From Theristus sp. LFF4_11 (Eukaryota; Nematoda; Chromadorea; Monhysterida; Xyalidae), in contig JASANC010004938.1 of the NCBI GenBank assembly GCA_030248135.1, positions 62,001 to 126,000 on the forward strand: 64,000 nt of DNA, in the 5' to 3' direction. The notes below the pieces were generated by a model. The model did not search any database. It was not told the origin of the DNA and saw nothing but the letters and a program-made list of their open reading frames with translations. Made by a program: the position numbers and the translations under genes. Positions 24,401-29,662 of the stretch are shown in pieces. The stretch's first letter is position 1, and every line of letters begins with the position of its first letter.

Positions 24401-24779
24401 AAATGCGCCTTGCAATGATTTGCTGGATTTCGAAGTCGTTCTTGTTGATCAAATGTAAATAAACGGGTTGAGGTAGAAGAGCCCAAGAAACTCAACCAGC
24501 TCAATCATCAGTTCGGTTGGAGAAAACAATTCGAAACTGCGAAAACATTAAAAAACTACGGTATTAGATTGGAATTGGGCGATTTGATTGCGTGTACTCC
24601 GAAAATTACTCGAATGTTTGAAACCAACGGCTTTTTTCCACAGAAACTGCGGACAACCTCGCACCAACCTTCTTCTGTTTGCCGCGCCTGTCTTCCTCTA
24701 CGACGGTGGCGTCATCCGTCTGGAAACCACCGCCACCAAACTCGCTTTCTGCGCTGGAGTCTTGATCTGGGTCGGTCAT
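258..24779 (-). CDS. Ferlin-family membrane protein gene, 35 coding exons in window, C-terminus off the left edge
   Basis: Ferlins are large tail-anchored multi-C2 proteins that act in membrane fusion and repair. Exons, in transcript order, are listed separately; every junction keeps phase and uses GT-AG. The chained product is 1,694 codons plus 2 nt. Domain landmarks by approximate residue: charged linker 1-167, C2B 168-285, C2C 286-430, the family signature GFLPTFGP near 450, FerA-like helices 608-755, FerB 756-918, DysF 919-1132, C2D 1169-1280, C2E 1321-1435, FWTKFYASVGE near 1500, C2F 1600-1694. Human myoferlin has the same order, but here C2A is missing and C2G plus the transmembrane anchor lie outside the window. 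DysF marks it as a type I ferlin (dysferlin/myoferlin/Fer1L5 side). Ca2+-ligand Asp residues are largely replaced in the C2 domains that can be read. Family assignment is firm; individual ends of exons 14, 19, 20 and 10 are less sure. Confidence 0.93.
961..1129 (-). CDS. Ferlin exon 34: lead-in to C2F
   Basis: Acceptor GTTGCAG, donor TCG|GTCAGT. It contains NVIGEIRGRLHVYE, matching the conserved VxGExKGxxxVYPL segment before C2F, and ends SISCVCR, joining in frame to VYVLRAQNL of the next exon. Confidence 0.9.
1740..1785 (-). CDS. Ferlin exon 33: 46-nt microexon
   Basis: Acceptor TTTTCAG, donor GGAG|GTGAGC. The 46 nt encode DFADTWKCYRITGGG, matching the LTDFxxTFKLYRG motif of ferlins. It is needed to bring the flanking exons into phase, which supports such a short exon. 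Confidence 0.85.
2105..2308 (-). CDS. Ferlin exon 32: FWTKFYASVGE segment
   Basis: Acceptor GTTGCCAG, donor CGAT|GTTTGT; 68 whole codons. It carries YDFWTKFYASVGERE and VVFNGALEEEPKFE, equivalent to DWWSKFYAS.GE and ..YNCELENVxEFE of vertebrate ferlins. An Asp/Glu-rich stretch precedes it. Confidence 0.92.
2760..2886 (-). CDS. Ferlin exon 31: acidic helical linker
   Basis: Acceptor CCTTTTTAG, donor CAGTG|GTGAGA. It encodes a charged, probably helical stretch (LLTDEARQQLDDEYEALLRM) between C2E and the FWTKFYAS segment. Little sequence conservation is expected here; phase fit is the main support. Confidence 0.82.
3471..3722 (-). CDS. Ferlin exon 30: C2E, second half
   Basis: Acceptor GTTGCTCAG, donor AAACG|GTACAG. 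It encodes PFVRLVAGD, NVRTNANFE, LPINLQHSPPLALYL and FGRKQLLGV, matching the N.RKNPNF...LP.....CPP...KV.D.R.FGRKPVVG pattern of C2E. A GT 19 nt further on is a rival donor, but it breaks the phase with exon 31. Confidence 0.88.
4280..4366 (-). CDS. Ferlin exon 29: start of C2E
   Basis: Acceptor CCTTTGCAG, donor AAACG|GTGCGT. It encodes YFVPEQLQPKFETVDVLFYC and GVRNLKR, equivalent to LPPxIRPVLxxxxIEVLFWGLRDLKR. The frame is not the longest ORF at this place, but it is the only one that joins both neighbours. Confidence 0.88.
4750..4892 (-). CDS. Ferlin exon 28: post-C2D segment
   Basis: Acceptor AATTTCACAG, donor CAGGC|GTTTCC. It encodes LRWYGLELDEE and GSLLALFDLRL, resembling the LxWYxVxxxxxxAGELLAAFEL segment that follows C2D. 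Confidence 0.85.
5064..5144 (-). CDS. Ferlin exon 27: end of C2D
   Basis: Acceptor CATTTCCAG, donor GAACG|GTAACG; 27 whole codons. VINETATGREEIIGRK aligns with VFDQDTYGRDEFLGR. Both loop-3 Asp residues of the DQD motif are Asn/Glu/Thr here. Confidence 0.9.
5729..5962 (-). CDS. Ferlin exon 26: C2D core
   Basis: Acceptor CCGGTGCAG, donor GTTGAG|GTAAAG; 78 whole codons. YWQLRAYIFWAREL, NAYVRVTFED, LNPTFNETLLF and PPYVLVEV give a clear ferlin C2D. Loop 1 reads SSISPLVNAY where DKDSFSDPY is usual, so no Ca2+-binding Asp remains in that loop. Confidence 0.93.
6033..6152. repeat. 12-bp imperfect tandem repeat (TGACATTTGACG)
   Basis: About ten units of TGACATTTGACG/TGACATTTGAAG lie in the intron between ferlin exons 25 and 26. 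On the minus strand it translates as a repeated NVTS string, which explains the ORF that runs from the C2D exon into the intron; I do not count that part as coding. Confidence 0.85.
6191..6297 (-). CDS. Ferlin exon 25: DysF-C2D linker
   Basis: Acceptor GTTTTTTCAG, donor GATCG|GTAAAT. It encodes a Gly/Ser/Asp-rich start (GGGSSSDAEFDELDK) and ILLMHMAPRITVEHRS, ending in phase 0 before C2D. A transposon arm begins only 23 bp upstream of its acceptor side. Confidence 0.85.
6320..7344. mobile_element. Non-autonomous element with 142-bp terminal inverted repeats
   Basis: Bases 6320-6461 and 7203-7344 are near-identical reverse complements of equal length, enclosing about 740 bp. No transposase ORF is present inside. 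The interior includes a module (about 6570-6830) that recurs at 29663-29905. A fragment of the outer arm recurs alone near 23620-23664. Target duplications could not be fixed. Confidence 0.85.
7405..9336. repeat. Satellite array, 13 monomers of about 149 bp
   Basis: The block GGCCGATTCGCCCGAAATCG recurs at 7459, 7609, 7757, 7905, 8054, 8203, 8353, 8500, 8648, 8797, 8946, 9095 and 9244, a period of 147-150 bp. The first monomer is the most diverged. Monomers 2-4 pair best with monomers 6-8, four units away. It sits in the 3.7-kb intron between ferlin exons 24 and 25 and contains no ORF. Confidence 0.95.
9648..9703. repeat. GC-rich imperfect hairpin
   Basis: ATTATGCGTGATGCG on the left is answered by CGCATCCGCATGAT on the right, with a CGCTCGCTGGCGCTCGCTCG-like loop. 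It lies just beyond the satellite array in the same ferlin intron. Confidence 0.5.
10008..10165 (-). CDS. Ferlin exon 24: outer DysF C-terminal part
   Basis: Acceptor TCCCGGTAG, donor AAATG|GTGAGT. It encodes FEFARKFGAPTHD and DRFKRRRFLRDLQ, the second Arg-rich block expected at the end of a nested DysF region. Confidence 0.85.
10372..10542 (-). CDS. Ferlin exon 23: DysF, GWVYS and RRRRW motifs
   Basis: Acceptor AATTTCAG, donor TCCGA|GTAAGC. WNVDVS, GWVYSGS and MFRRRRWTCQLKP match the W.VD.....GWEY and RRRRWVR motifs of DysF. Confidence 0.92.
10860..11056 (-). CDS. Ferlin exon 22: DysF middle part
   Basis: Acceptor CACTGTACAG, donor GGCAC|GTAAGT. It ends LAPPGYRWTG, matching the CPPGWEWEDDW turn of DysF; the N-terminal part is an acidic insert (EHTTDPEKLLTAGDFDNDG). 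Confidence 0.9.
11294..11409 (-). CDS. Ferlin exon 21: DysF start (WEYRGEW)
   Basis: Acceptor CAAATCAAG, donor TATGAG|GTTGGT. GWEYRGEWYAHS and VFVEELYE are the KGWEWEGEW and FTDEVYQ landmarks of DysF. The presence of this domain places the gene among type I ferlins. Confidence 0.92.
11682..11821 (-). CDS. Ferlin exon 20: FerB-DysF joint
   Basis: Acceptor CAATTTCAG, donor CACG|GTTCGT. The chosen frame (VSRSSTQNLVTRLRANAM ... ALQLRHG) joins AMS from exon 19 to WEYRGEW of exon 21. A second frame is also open across this place, and the donor is weak, so the limits are less sure than the neighbours. Confidence 0.7.
12323..12576 (-). CDS. Ferlin exon 19: FerB (CGQ...VRFWLGG)
   Basis: Donor GCCAT|GTGCGT; acceptor CACCGCAG has a poor pyrimidine tract. 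CSGRYCGQLRPVDVH and LPAVLHVRFWLGGMSER match the GKYCGK.QTIFLKYP...VPV.LRVNIWLGLS sequence of FerB. Codon use is strongly GC-rich. Confidence 0.85.
12690..12865. repeat. Palindrome-rich ACGT block
   Basis: Dense copies of GACGTAYG, CACGTCACGTGACGT and GTACGTCGACGTC form several short inverted repeats in a ferlin intron. It resembles a decayed hairpin MITE; no copy elsewhere in the window was matched. Confidence 0.4.
13208..13300 (-). CDS. Ferlin exon 18: FerB start
   Basis: Acceptor TTTTCCACAG, donor GTCAAG|GTGAGC; 31 whole codons. VQIRMLTGVTNRCLVGTAVV and AEIFYSAV match the [25 protein letters not shown] motif. The usual Trp is Arg here. Confidence 0.92.
13495..13604 (-). CDS. Ferlin exon 17: helix leading to FerB
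   Basis: Acceptor CTTTCTCCAG, donor CCGCCG|GTACGC. It encodes MVRSMQATLSNVAARIERLA and DVQISIPP, equivalent to the IEDWLDKLMxLxxEPQNSMPD helix and turn of ferlins. Confidence 0.9.
13678..13970 (+). mobile_element. tRNA-derived SINE copy interrupted by a MITE
   Basis: The SINE parts are 13678-13770 (GTCACCCTCCTGCGTGGCCTG ... ATCGAGCCCCGCCGAG) and 13868-13970 (AAAACTCGGCGGGCGCGC ... ACGCTTTTCTGG). An ATTCATGAAGCA-type MITE sits between them. It lies in the ferlin intron between exons 16 and 17. Confidence 0.8.
13771..13860. mobile_element. 90-bp hAT-like MITE with GGCATTCATGAAGCA inverted ends
   Basis: The ends GGCATTCATGAAGCA and TGCTTCATGAATGCC are inverted copies. Flanks read CTTTAAT and CTTTCAT, a 7-8-bp target duplication with one change, as produced by hAT-type transposition. 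It interrupts the SINE at a position where other SINE copies are continuous. Confidence 0.8.
14000..14129 (-). CDS. Ferlin exon 16: FerA-like helical region
   Basis: Acceptor CTGCGCAG, donor CAGA|GTGCGT. It encodes LTDLDIKLKHHRLSQLSEIL, a helical stretch matching position and character of the LDTQIRKLRSRSLSQIHEAA segment of myoferlin. Confidence 0.85.
14164..14375. mobile_element. MITE with GTTTGTTTAAACCTGTCA inverted ends
   Basis: The left end GTTTGTTTAAACCTGTCAC is answered by GGACAGGTTTAAAAACAAAC about 210 bp later. Related copies lie at 5364-5577, 17321-17378 (partial), 51423-51600 and 51715-51805. No ORF. Confidence 0.8.
14420..14516 (-). CDS. Ferlin exon 15: FerA-like helical region
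   Basis: Acceptor CTTTCAG, donor AATGCG|GTGAGT. It encodes LVAKMLTAIDETTAWLCPEF and PVKSGQCAVNA; phases fit exons 14 and 16. Confidence 0.85.
14877..14986 (-). CDS. Ferlin exon 14: FerA-like first helix
   Basis: Donor ATCAC|GTCAGT. YRVRCSNFLSNLAHNLREAL matches the HRLDAVNTLLAMAERLQTNI helix. I chose the acceptor ACCGAG|TATCGC because it keeps phase 0 with exon 13; the AG 8 nt upstream would break the frame. Confidence 0.75.
15538..15696 (-). CDS. Ferlin exon 13: FEVSIGNYG equivalent
   Basis: Acceptor CTGTTCGCAG, donor TGCGAG|GTGAGC; 53 whole codons. LSIGAHGNPL and VMPWGVYKP correspond to FEVSIGNYG and YYLPWAHTKP. It has eight Cys residues, unusual for this segment. Confidence 0.88.
15754..16193. 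mobile_element. C-rich element with ATACCGTATTACC inverted ends
   Basis: A perfect 13-bp inverted pair (15754-15766 and 16181-16193) bounds a 440-bp unit whose sub-terminal parts contain CCCATGGGGGTTAAT and CCCATGGGGGTTTATT. Left arm holds dense C5-C8 runs. No coding capacity. Confidence 0.75.
16487..16520. repeat. Interstitial TTAGGA-type short repeat
   Basis: The units TTAGGATTAGGATTAG, ATTTAGGATTAGG follow one another for about 34 bp. It resembles but does not equal TTAGGC or TTAGGG telomere repeats. Confidence 0.6.
16722..16797 (-). other. tRNA-like sequence, degenerate
   Basis: On the minus strand an A-box-like TGGCTGAGTGGATAG is followed 30 nt later by a B-box GGTTCGAATCC. The anticodon stem does not pair well, so a functional tRNA is unlikely; it looks like a tRNA relic or the head of a different SINE. 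Confidence 0.5.
18107..18158. repeat. 21-bp tandem repeat, about 2.5 copies
   Basis: TTCAACGTAGGCAAGAGTCTA is repeated with one change and then part again. It lies in a ferlin intron. Confidence 0.8.
18355..18505. repeat. ATCAGCTGATTGGTTGG-type dispersed repeat, copy 1
   Basis: It shares GATTGGTTGGYRATG at one end and the CTGATTGCCTATAATTTAGA / AACTGTACA tail with the copy at 22955-23115. Outer parts of each copy are inverted, which suggests a MITE. Confidence 0.6.
18960..19166 (-). CDS. Ferlin exon 12: YWGRLL...LYGTFYSG segment
   Basis: Acceptor TACACCACAG, donor TTTGAG|GTTTGG; 69 whole codons. TYWGRLLCAVE corresponds to AYRGRILVEL, and MLYGTFYSGPAIA...KPVSFE to AVFHSATMLQDVGEAIQFE. It joins exon 13 to rebuild FELSIG. 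Confidence 0.9.
19610..19774 (-). CDS. Ferlin exon 11: GFLPTFGP signature
   Basis: Acceptor CCCATTCAG, donor CAGAAG|GTACAG; 55 whole codons. IRFIDICQ, GGFLPTFGPTHVSLFG is the most recognisable ferlin string in the window, equivalent to GFVPTFGPCYLNLYGSP after C2C. It ends in a Lys-rich tail. Confidence 0.95.
19850..20008. mobile_element. MITE-like unit with TTAGTTTTT..GTACGCAC inverted ends
   Basis: TTAGTTTTTCGTCCGTACGCAC on the left is mirrored by GTGCGTACGCACAAAAAAACTAA on the right, with further inner palindromes of CACGACACGATT type. No ORF. Confidence 0.65.
20446..20684 (-). CDS. Ferlin exon 10: C2C, with Lys/Arg-rich insert
   Basis: Acceptor GCTTGCAG, donor AAAGAA|GTTCGA. VLPGFGSIDQVLCFPVEWPT matches ANPEWNQVVNLQIKFPS. 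Where C2C loop 3 should read YDWDRLTKND, this exon has RMRDEPETDKK and then about 25 residues that are mostly Lys, Arg, Gln and Ala. The 3' limit is chosen by phase. Confidence 0.82.
21107..21185 (-). CDS. Ferlin exon 9: C2C start
   Basis: Acceptor AAGCGCAG, donor GACATTG|GTTGGT. VRLYTLIDMPVLGWKKNY and RCFIEVDIG fit strands 1-3 of C2C (LLKIYRAEDIPQMD...DPFVEVSF). The DPF Asp is absent. Confidence 0.85.
21422..21538 (-). CDS. Ferlin exon 8: C2B-C2C linker
   Basis: Acceptor CTCAG after a pyrimidine-poor tract, donor CTGGTG|GTAAGT; 39 whole codons. VTVIVLSNVDKPPSN corresponds to KVSMFVLGTGDEPP, the end of C2B and linker. Confidence 0.88.
21877..22050. repeat. GGAAACTAGTTTCAAAC-type dispersed repeat abutting exon 7
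   Basis: It shares GGACTCGGATCA.TTTGCCAA, GAATTCCCGC and CATTGAGTCTCGG blocks with copies at 34290-34575 and 52185-52345, and a reduced one at 4545-4660. Its right limit lies within a few bases of the exon 7 donor. Confidence 0.75.
22055..22202 (-). CDS. Ferlin exon 7: C2B, second half
   Basis: Acceptor TCGCACAG, donor CTCAAG|GTGGGG. IRDPPIGRYEFPSL, NTWLALEP and SPGHLK match the end of C2B (CLMGEFKIDVG...RKWLLLNDPE...GYMK). Confidence 0.9.
22673..22878 (-). CDS. Ferlin exon 6: C2B core
   Basis: Acceptor TACGAACAG, donor GATGAG|GTGAGA. VRVHIHCAKLYAPGLLNPYV, ATHVPTWNEKFTFAL and SLRLTVM give a plain C2 fold. Together with FQ from exon 5 it starts FQVRV, as C2B of other ferlins does. Confidence 0.93.
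22955..23118. repeat. ATCAGCTGATTGGTTGG-type dispersed repeat, copy 2
   Basis: AATCAGCTGATTGGTTGG and CAATCAGCTGATAGCCCATA form inverted ends; the unit shares TGACGTGATGCA and AACTGTACA blocks with 18355-18505. Confidence 0.65.
23144..23238 (-). CDS. Ferlin exon 5: basic linker before C2B
   Basis: Acceptor AAAAAACAG (weak tract), donor TTTCAG|GTAGTT. It encodes EMPAAKPLHVTASRKRDRSN and ends ASTEFQ, joining C2B. An internal Met exists, but phase continuity with exon 4 favours reading through. Confidence 0.82.
23297..23380. mobile_element. hAT-like ATTCATGAAGCA MITE, copy 2
   Basis: GGCATTCATGAAGCAGTATT and GCTGCTTCATGAATGCC are inverted ends of an 84-bp unit, same family as 13771-13860. Confidence 0.8.
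23495..23594 (-). CDS. Ferlin exon 4: Ser/Thr/Glu-rich linker
   Basis: Acceptor CTCAGTTCAG-like, donor GATGTTG|GTTGGT. The frame SSEVDHSTVSVSIRSSSEST...TEKDDVDV is low in complexity, probably disordered. Phase agrees on both sides. Confidence 0.75.
23716..23811 (-). CDS. Ferlin exon 3: Lys then Ser/Glu/Gln-rich linker
   Basis: Acceptor CTATTTCCAG, donor CGAAC|GTTCGC; 32 whole codons. It encodes KKTARTSKKRDEESASHSE and a Thr/Gln/Ser tail. A monopartite nuclear-signal-like KKR is present, but no function is inferred. Confidence 0.75.
23945..24185 (+). mobile_element. tRNA-derived SINE, most complete copy
   Basis: GTCACCCTCGTGGCCTGG and a GGTAGCGCG A-box-like run are followed by a GGGGTCGAGCCCCG B-box-like block, then the family body GACAGAGAAAACTCGATGGG, CGCCCTACTCGACGGCGTTC. 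It lies in the ferlin intron between exons 2 and 3. Confidence 0.82.
24294..24392 (-). CDS. Ferlin exon 2: basic linker
   Basis: Acceptor TGTTCAG, donor CGAAG|GTCGTG; 33 whole codons. It encodes GSSFGSHFGTFRQKLRRRQ and a KKKKAPK end. Highly basic; no domain is visible. Confidence 0.75.
24669..24779 (-). CDS. Ferlin exon 1 with proposed start codon
   Basis: The ATG at 24779 opens MTDPDQDSSAESEFGGGG and ends GKQKK at donor AGAAG|GTTGGT (37 codons). An in-frame TAG lies 27 nt upstream with no AG acceptor between, so this is very probably the true start. No C2A precedes it. Confidence 0.78.
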
Positions 24780-24834
24780 CGCAGTTTTGTTTGTGTATGG
24801 AAGCTAGATGATGATGACTGGAGATGTATTGGAG

Positions 24835-24842
24835 TTTATATA
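24835..24842 (-). promoter_or_regulatory. TATA-like box upstream of the ferlin start codon
   Basis: TATATAAA on the minus strand lies 56-63 nt upstream of the proposed ATG, which would give a 5' UTR of roughly 30 nt. Position only; AT-rich DNA makes chance matches common. Confidence 0.35.
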
Positions 24843-24849
24843 TGAAAAG

Positions 24850-26885
24850 TGAAAAAACGCTCTGTCTTGTCTCTTTCTCTTCTAGTAAAAAGGTTCAGGC
24901 AACAATCAGCCTTTCGAGTGAATCCGATTGTGGGAAGACTGTTGTTTTATTGACACGTTCAGACAATCAGAGACGGACGAAATTTGCACGAAAAAGTCGC
25001 TGGGGTTCCATGATTGGTTGATTCAACAAACGTAATTGCTTTTCTAGAAGTTTTCTGGAAGCAAAAACTTCGACCTCATTATTGCAAACTTTTTGTGATG
25101 TTTTGGCAGCTTTTTCTTGCTTTTTCAGGTTCAAATCAGATGTTGAACTTTACCACGGTGCTCAACTTGTATATCTGAGGATTTCTGATTTTTTCATGGC
25201 GAATTACGAAACCGAGTATTTGTTGTTTAACGCTTGCTACACACTAGTTTGTTGTTTTCAAATTTAAGTTTTTTTTCAACTTTCAAAGTTTCAGACATTT
25301 TTCCTTGTTTTCTTGTGGTTGGTTTTTGTGATGGCTTCTTTTTAATATTCACCTCCTCCCAGGGTCTGTCTTTGAAAATGAACGTGACAATCGCAAGATA
25401 ATTTACTATGCATTGAATTGTTTTTCGAAAACAAAACAAAATCAAACAATTATAGCACTAGCACAGATCTGCGGAGAAGGAGAGAGAAACCGACTTTTTG
25501 TGAAAAAATTATGAACATGACACAGATAAAAGCAGCAGAATCAATTGCGCCACCATGTTCAGTGGAGACGGTTGCTGGAAAACGCTACACGCAGTATTCA
25601 AATAATGGAAAAGGATACTCGATGTTACGGGCAGACGTGGCGACATTGCAGTCCCTTTACCATAAGCCATTCTGTATTTTGTTGCTATCTCTGTCCTTTT
25701 CGCTGTTCTGCAACCCAGTGTTTTTCGTATATTTGAATACTGTATAGCAATCAAGAGAATGAACACTGATTTTTTTCTCGTTTTGACGTTTCACCACAAA
25801 CTCATGACAAGATGACAGCAACCGATGTTAAAAGAAACCCTGTAGCAAATAGAAATCAACAGTTTTGTTAAGACCAATAAGAAAGTTGAAAGCGATTCTT
25901 GCAGTTGAAATTGTGCAGAAAGTACTCGAAAATTCAGTATAAAACCCAAGAATCTAAAACAAACAAAAATTCAGATACATGTATTCGTTTTTTGGTTTAA
26001 TTAAGTACATGCAATAAATATTTTAAAAATATATTTGAGACCAACTTTAATTTCTTGCGCGTGCACACATCAGCTTCAGAAAATATTCACAAAGGCTATG
26101 AAACACGTTTATCACAACAGGTAATAATGCAACAAATCCGGTTTATAGGTCTGAACTGTTTTGAACATTGAAAACGCCCACTCAACAAACTATTCGACAA
26201 ATGAGCATTTTCACGATTTCGCACAATATGCCACACGATTCTGTTGAATGATTTGTTGAGTGGGTTTTCTCATTGAACTTGGAACAAAGAAAAACGACGA
26301 TTTGGAAAATACAACTGACATGTGGTGAAAGCATGTTTAGAGTTGAAAAAAGTTATTGAAAATGCTGGCACAGCTATTTTTCAGGTACATGTTTCCGAGC
26401 AAACCTTTCGTCTTGCGTGAAAATACCGTTTTTCGACTGCCATGCCAACATCACCACTGGAGTTACATTGTATGCCAGTGAACACAGAGAAATGATGTGA
26501 ATATCATGAAACAAAGAGCAGCTCGAATAGTGTAAACTCCGTTTACGTTTGACGAATTGAACGACAAAAACATTTTCCTCCATTACAACTAGCCAAAAAT
26601 GCCAAAACTTTGGTTCCACTGAGTACGGTACCGCGGTTAGTTGACGACATGACTTTACTGTGAGGGGACTGATCGTCCTGAAATATGTACAGTGCTGCAC
26701 TCTCGCAGTAACTTCGGTGTTCCGTTTTTTTCTCTCATTTCCTGTCATTTTCCACCATTTCGCAATACCGTACTCCGTGAGCACACAGAGTTCTGGCATT
26801 GTATATCGACTGTAAAGTTTTCAATTCTGAACAGAAATGGAAACAAAAACGAGCGACAAAAAAAGTGAAAAACTACGTTTCTCGA
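24850..26885. other. Spacer between the ferlin start and the Hox4-like stop codon
   Basis: AT-rich DNA without a recognisable exon on either strand. It must hold the Hox gene 3' UTR. A 13-bp perfect inverted pair CCCACTCAACAAA (26177-26189 and 26252-26264) forms an 88-bp hairpin, possibly a small MITE. Confidence 0.7.
26177..26264. repeat. 88-bp inverted repeat, CCCACTCAACAAA arms
   Basis: Arms are perfect over 13 bp with a 62-bp loop. Shape fits a MITE; no second copy was seen in the window. Confidence 0.6.
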
Positions 26886-27199
26886 TCAGAAATACGTGCC
26901 CGGCTCGTAGTAGACCGGTCGACCGGGCATCATGGCCGCTGCGGCCGCAGGACCGTACGGAGACTGCGGTCCGGTCGGGCCGACGATGGCGTTGCCGATG
27001 CCGTCCTTGTGCTCCTTCTTGTGTTTCATTCGTCGATTCTGAAACCAGATCTTCACCTGGCGCTCAGACAGATGCAAGATGTGCGCGATCTCGATGCGTC
27101 GCTTTCGAGTTAGATATCGATTGAAGTGGAACTCCTTCTCGAGCTCGAGCACCTGGTGACGCGTGTACGCTGTGCGATTGCGTTTGCCGTCGGGCGTGT
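26886..27199 (-). CDS. Dfd-like: Hox4/Deformed-like gene, exon 2: homeodomain and C-terminus
   Basis: The acceptor ACACATTGCAG opens [16 protein letters not shown] and a full 60-residue homeodomain follows: [48 protein letters not shown] and LSERQ are the Hox4 (Dfd) marks; the KEHK end is more like Hox5 (Scr). Recognition-helix residues I47, Q50, N51 and M54 are intact. Position 56, nearly always Trp in Hox4, is His. The C-terminal tail is short (about 37 residues) and rich in Gly, Pro and Ala, ending EPGTYF and a TGA stop. It joins exon 1 in phase. A DNA-binding axial patterning factor acting in the nucleus is expected from the family; the orthology group is likely but not proved. Confidence 0.93.
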
Positions 27200-29094
27200 C
27201 TGCAATGTGTGTTAGTGGTTTTTGAGACGGCGTTTTGGATGTTGCAAGTTGTTCGGAGTGCTTGTTCTCGGTTTTGACAGGAGAATGCACCGTAGTTTTC
27301 ACATTTATTGCAGACTAGAGCATATTTTCGATTGTTCCATTTTTAGTCGGACTTGAGACGGTTTGTTGGTTTTGGTGCGCCCCGTTTGACATTCACCTAT
27401 TTCGAACAGACCGTTAGCATTGACTGCGCTTTGTTAGATTGGAATTGCTGGTCGTCTTATGGTAAGTTGTATTGATTGTTGTTGTGTTTTGGATTGCGTT
27501 CAGTTTATCGTTTTTCGATACACCAGTCTATTTGTGAAGCAGGCAGCGGTTTAGTGAGAGTGTGTTTGAATCTTTCACCTGTAAGTTTCTCTTTTAAATT
27601 GAGCATCATTGTGTGTTTGCATGTTCGTCATGTCAGCAAGTGTGTTTGTACTGTATTGTTGTCGTCGTCGAGTGCCTATTGAAGATTACCACTCCATATT
27701 CCAATTCCATTTTCACGGCTCTATGCGGTCCCCACGCCAACATGAACACAGATACACCGAATGAATGTTTTTGATTGTTGCAATGTCTGCTACCGTATGT
27801 CGCCGACGACAGCAACAAACATCGTACACAATCAACAACGCGAAAAAAAACATGAGCGCAGGAAATGACTGCCATCAATTTTCACTGCTCCACCAGGCGC
27901 ACAATGATTTTTCGATTATATTCCTGGAATTTTGTGCGGTTTTTCTTGCGCCGGTGATGATGAACGAATATTGCGTTTCCATGATGTTGCAAAAAACACC
28001 GAAACACCATAGGTGAACAGGAGGACAAAAAAAACAGTGGCGCATCATCCACGGAAGCGTGAGGCGGCATTTTCTCACAAGAAGAGAGAAAGACCTGTGT
28101 ACACGAGCTGTGTGGTGAACGCTCGTTCATCATCAGCAGTAGCACCGTCAAAAATGGTGTTTTCAAGTAGCGCCGCGACCGCGTTTGCAACATATTGCAA
28201 TGTCGGGCAAACCTTAGAGCACAGAAAATTTTTAATGAGCAAAATTTTTCATTTTTCTCCCGTCCGCCAGACGAACATGTGGCCGCATCAACACAGTTGA
28301 CCGCAGAAAAAGGCCACCATATTCCGAGAGTGTGGCGCAAAAAACAGTCGCGAAGACGCGCAACGAAACGCAACAAATCAAGCGCACACCTCGACGCCGC
28401 AGCGTGCGTCACCACAGAGCACGGCTGTGCTTGGGCACGCACGCACTGACGCCAGACGGTTTGCGTTCTCCAGTGTTGCTTGCTTCTGTGCGCAGTTGTT
28501 TTTTGTTTCTCTCGTGCTCATGATTAACGTCGTCGCTTGCTCGATCTGATCAAAGCACATTGCTGCGTTCTGAGCGTGGTGTTTTTCACGCGCGCACACA
28601 CATCAATCTGTAAATCATCGTTGTGCACAGTCGTGTGCCGCTCCGCGCGTTGTTTTTTTTTATTATTTCGAAAATAAATTTCGCAATTTTTAATCGGGAC
28701 CTCTCCGGTTGGTCATAATTCACTATGCAACGTTATGCTGAAGAACAAATCACAAAGGATGCACACCGACACAGACACCCAGTTTTGCACGTATCGTTGC
28801 TGCATACAACAACACAGAAAAAAACGCACTCTGCAACATACACCGCGACTACGCGCGAGACGACAAATCGCCAGACGTTTGATTCATGCTGCAGCTGAAT
28901 GGAAAAACGGAATGGAATGGAATTCTACAAAAATAAGTGTTGATTTACGAACTTGAAAGCGCATCGAAACAACACCGTGGGAGCGGCAGAGAGAATGTGT
29001 ACCCGTACTGAAAATGGTGGTCAGCAGCAAGCCTTCTCCCTTTCAGCAATCAACACGTTTGACAACTATGTGACTAGTGAATGTCATCATCAAC

Positions 29095-29285
29095 GGGTGT
29101 GTTCCACGCGGAGCCTAATCGTTGCTGCTTACGCGGTCGGAGATTTGAGCCCCGCCGAGGAGTGAGAATGTCACTTGTTGGCAAAGAAAACTCGATGGGC
29201 GTCCCAACTTGATGGCGTTTTGAACGCTTTTCACGGTGTGATAACCCCGGCTGAAGAAATAGGCCGAAAATACGCCCGTCCATCC
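29095..29285 (+). mobile_element. tRNA-derived SINE copy, 5' part diverged
   Basis: It has TTTGAGCCCCGCCGAGG, AGAAAACTCGATGGGCGTCC and GATGGCGTTTTGAACGCTTT, the family body, in the Hox intron. Confidence 0.75.
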
Positions 29286-29662
29286 CCGTTTCTATCACAA
29301 AACTATGACCGAATGTGCGTTGCGCTTTCAACTGACGCAGCGCACTGTTTCCCTGCGCATCTCACCTGTCGTTCATTGTGAGTTGTGACATTGCGGTCAT
29401 ATCAGAAAAACCGCAGCCAAAACACAAACAAACACTCTGATATGTGTCAGTTTCGGTTCTGGAGCGCCGAATAACGGGCGCAGAGCAGTGCGGCCTGGCC
29501 GGGGCGGTGCGTGTCGCTTGATCCGCCCACTTGATCCGTGCGCAGGCCACGCGTCAAACGACAGCGAAGAGGCGCGTATGCATGTGCGTGCGTCTGTGCT
29601 CTCACCCAAGCCTCAACAGTCTCTGGTGTGTTTCACAAACAAAAAGATTGCCAATATACAGC

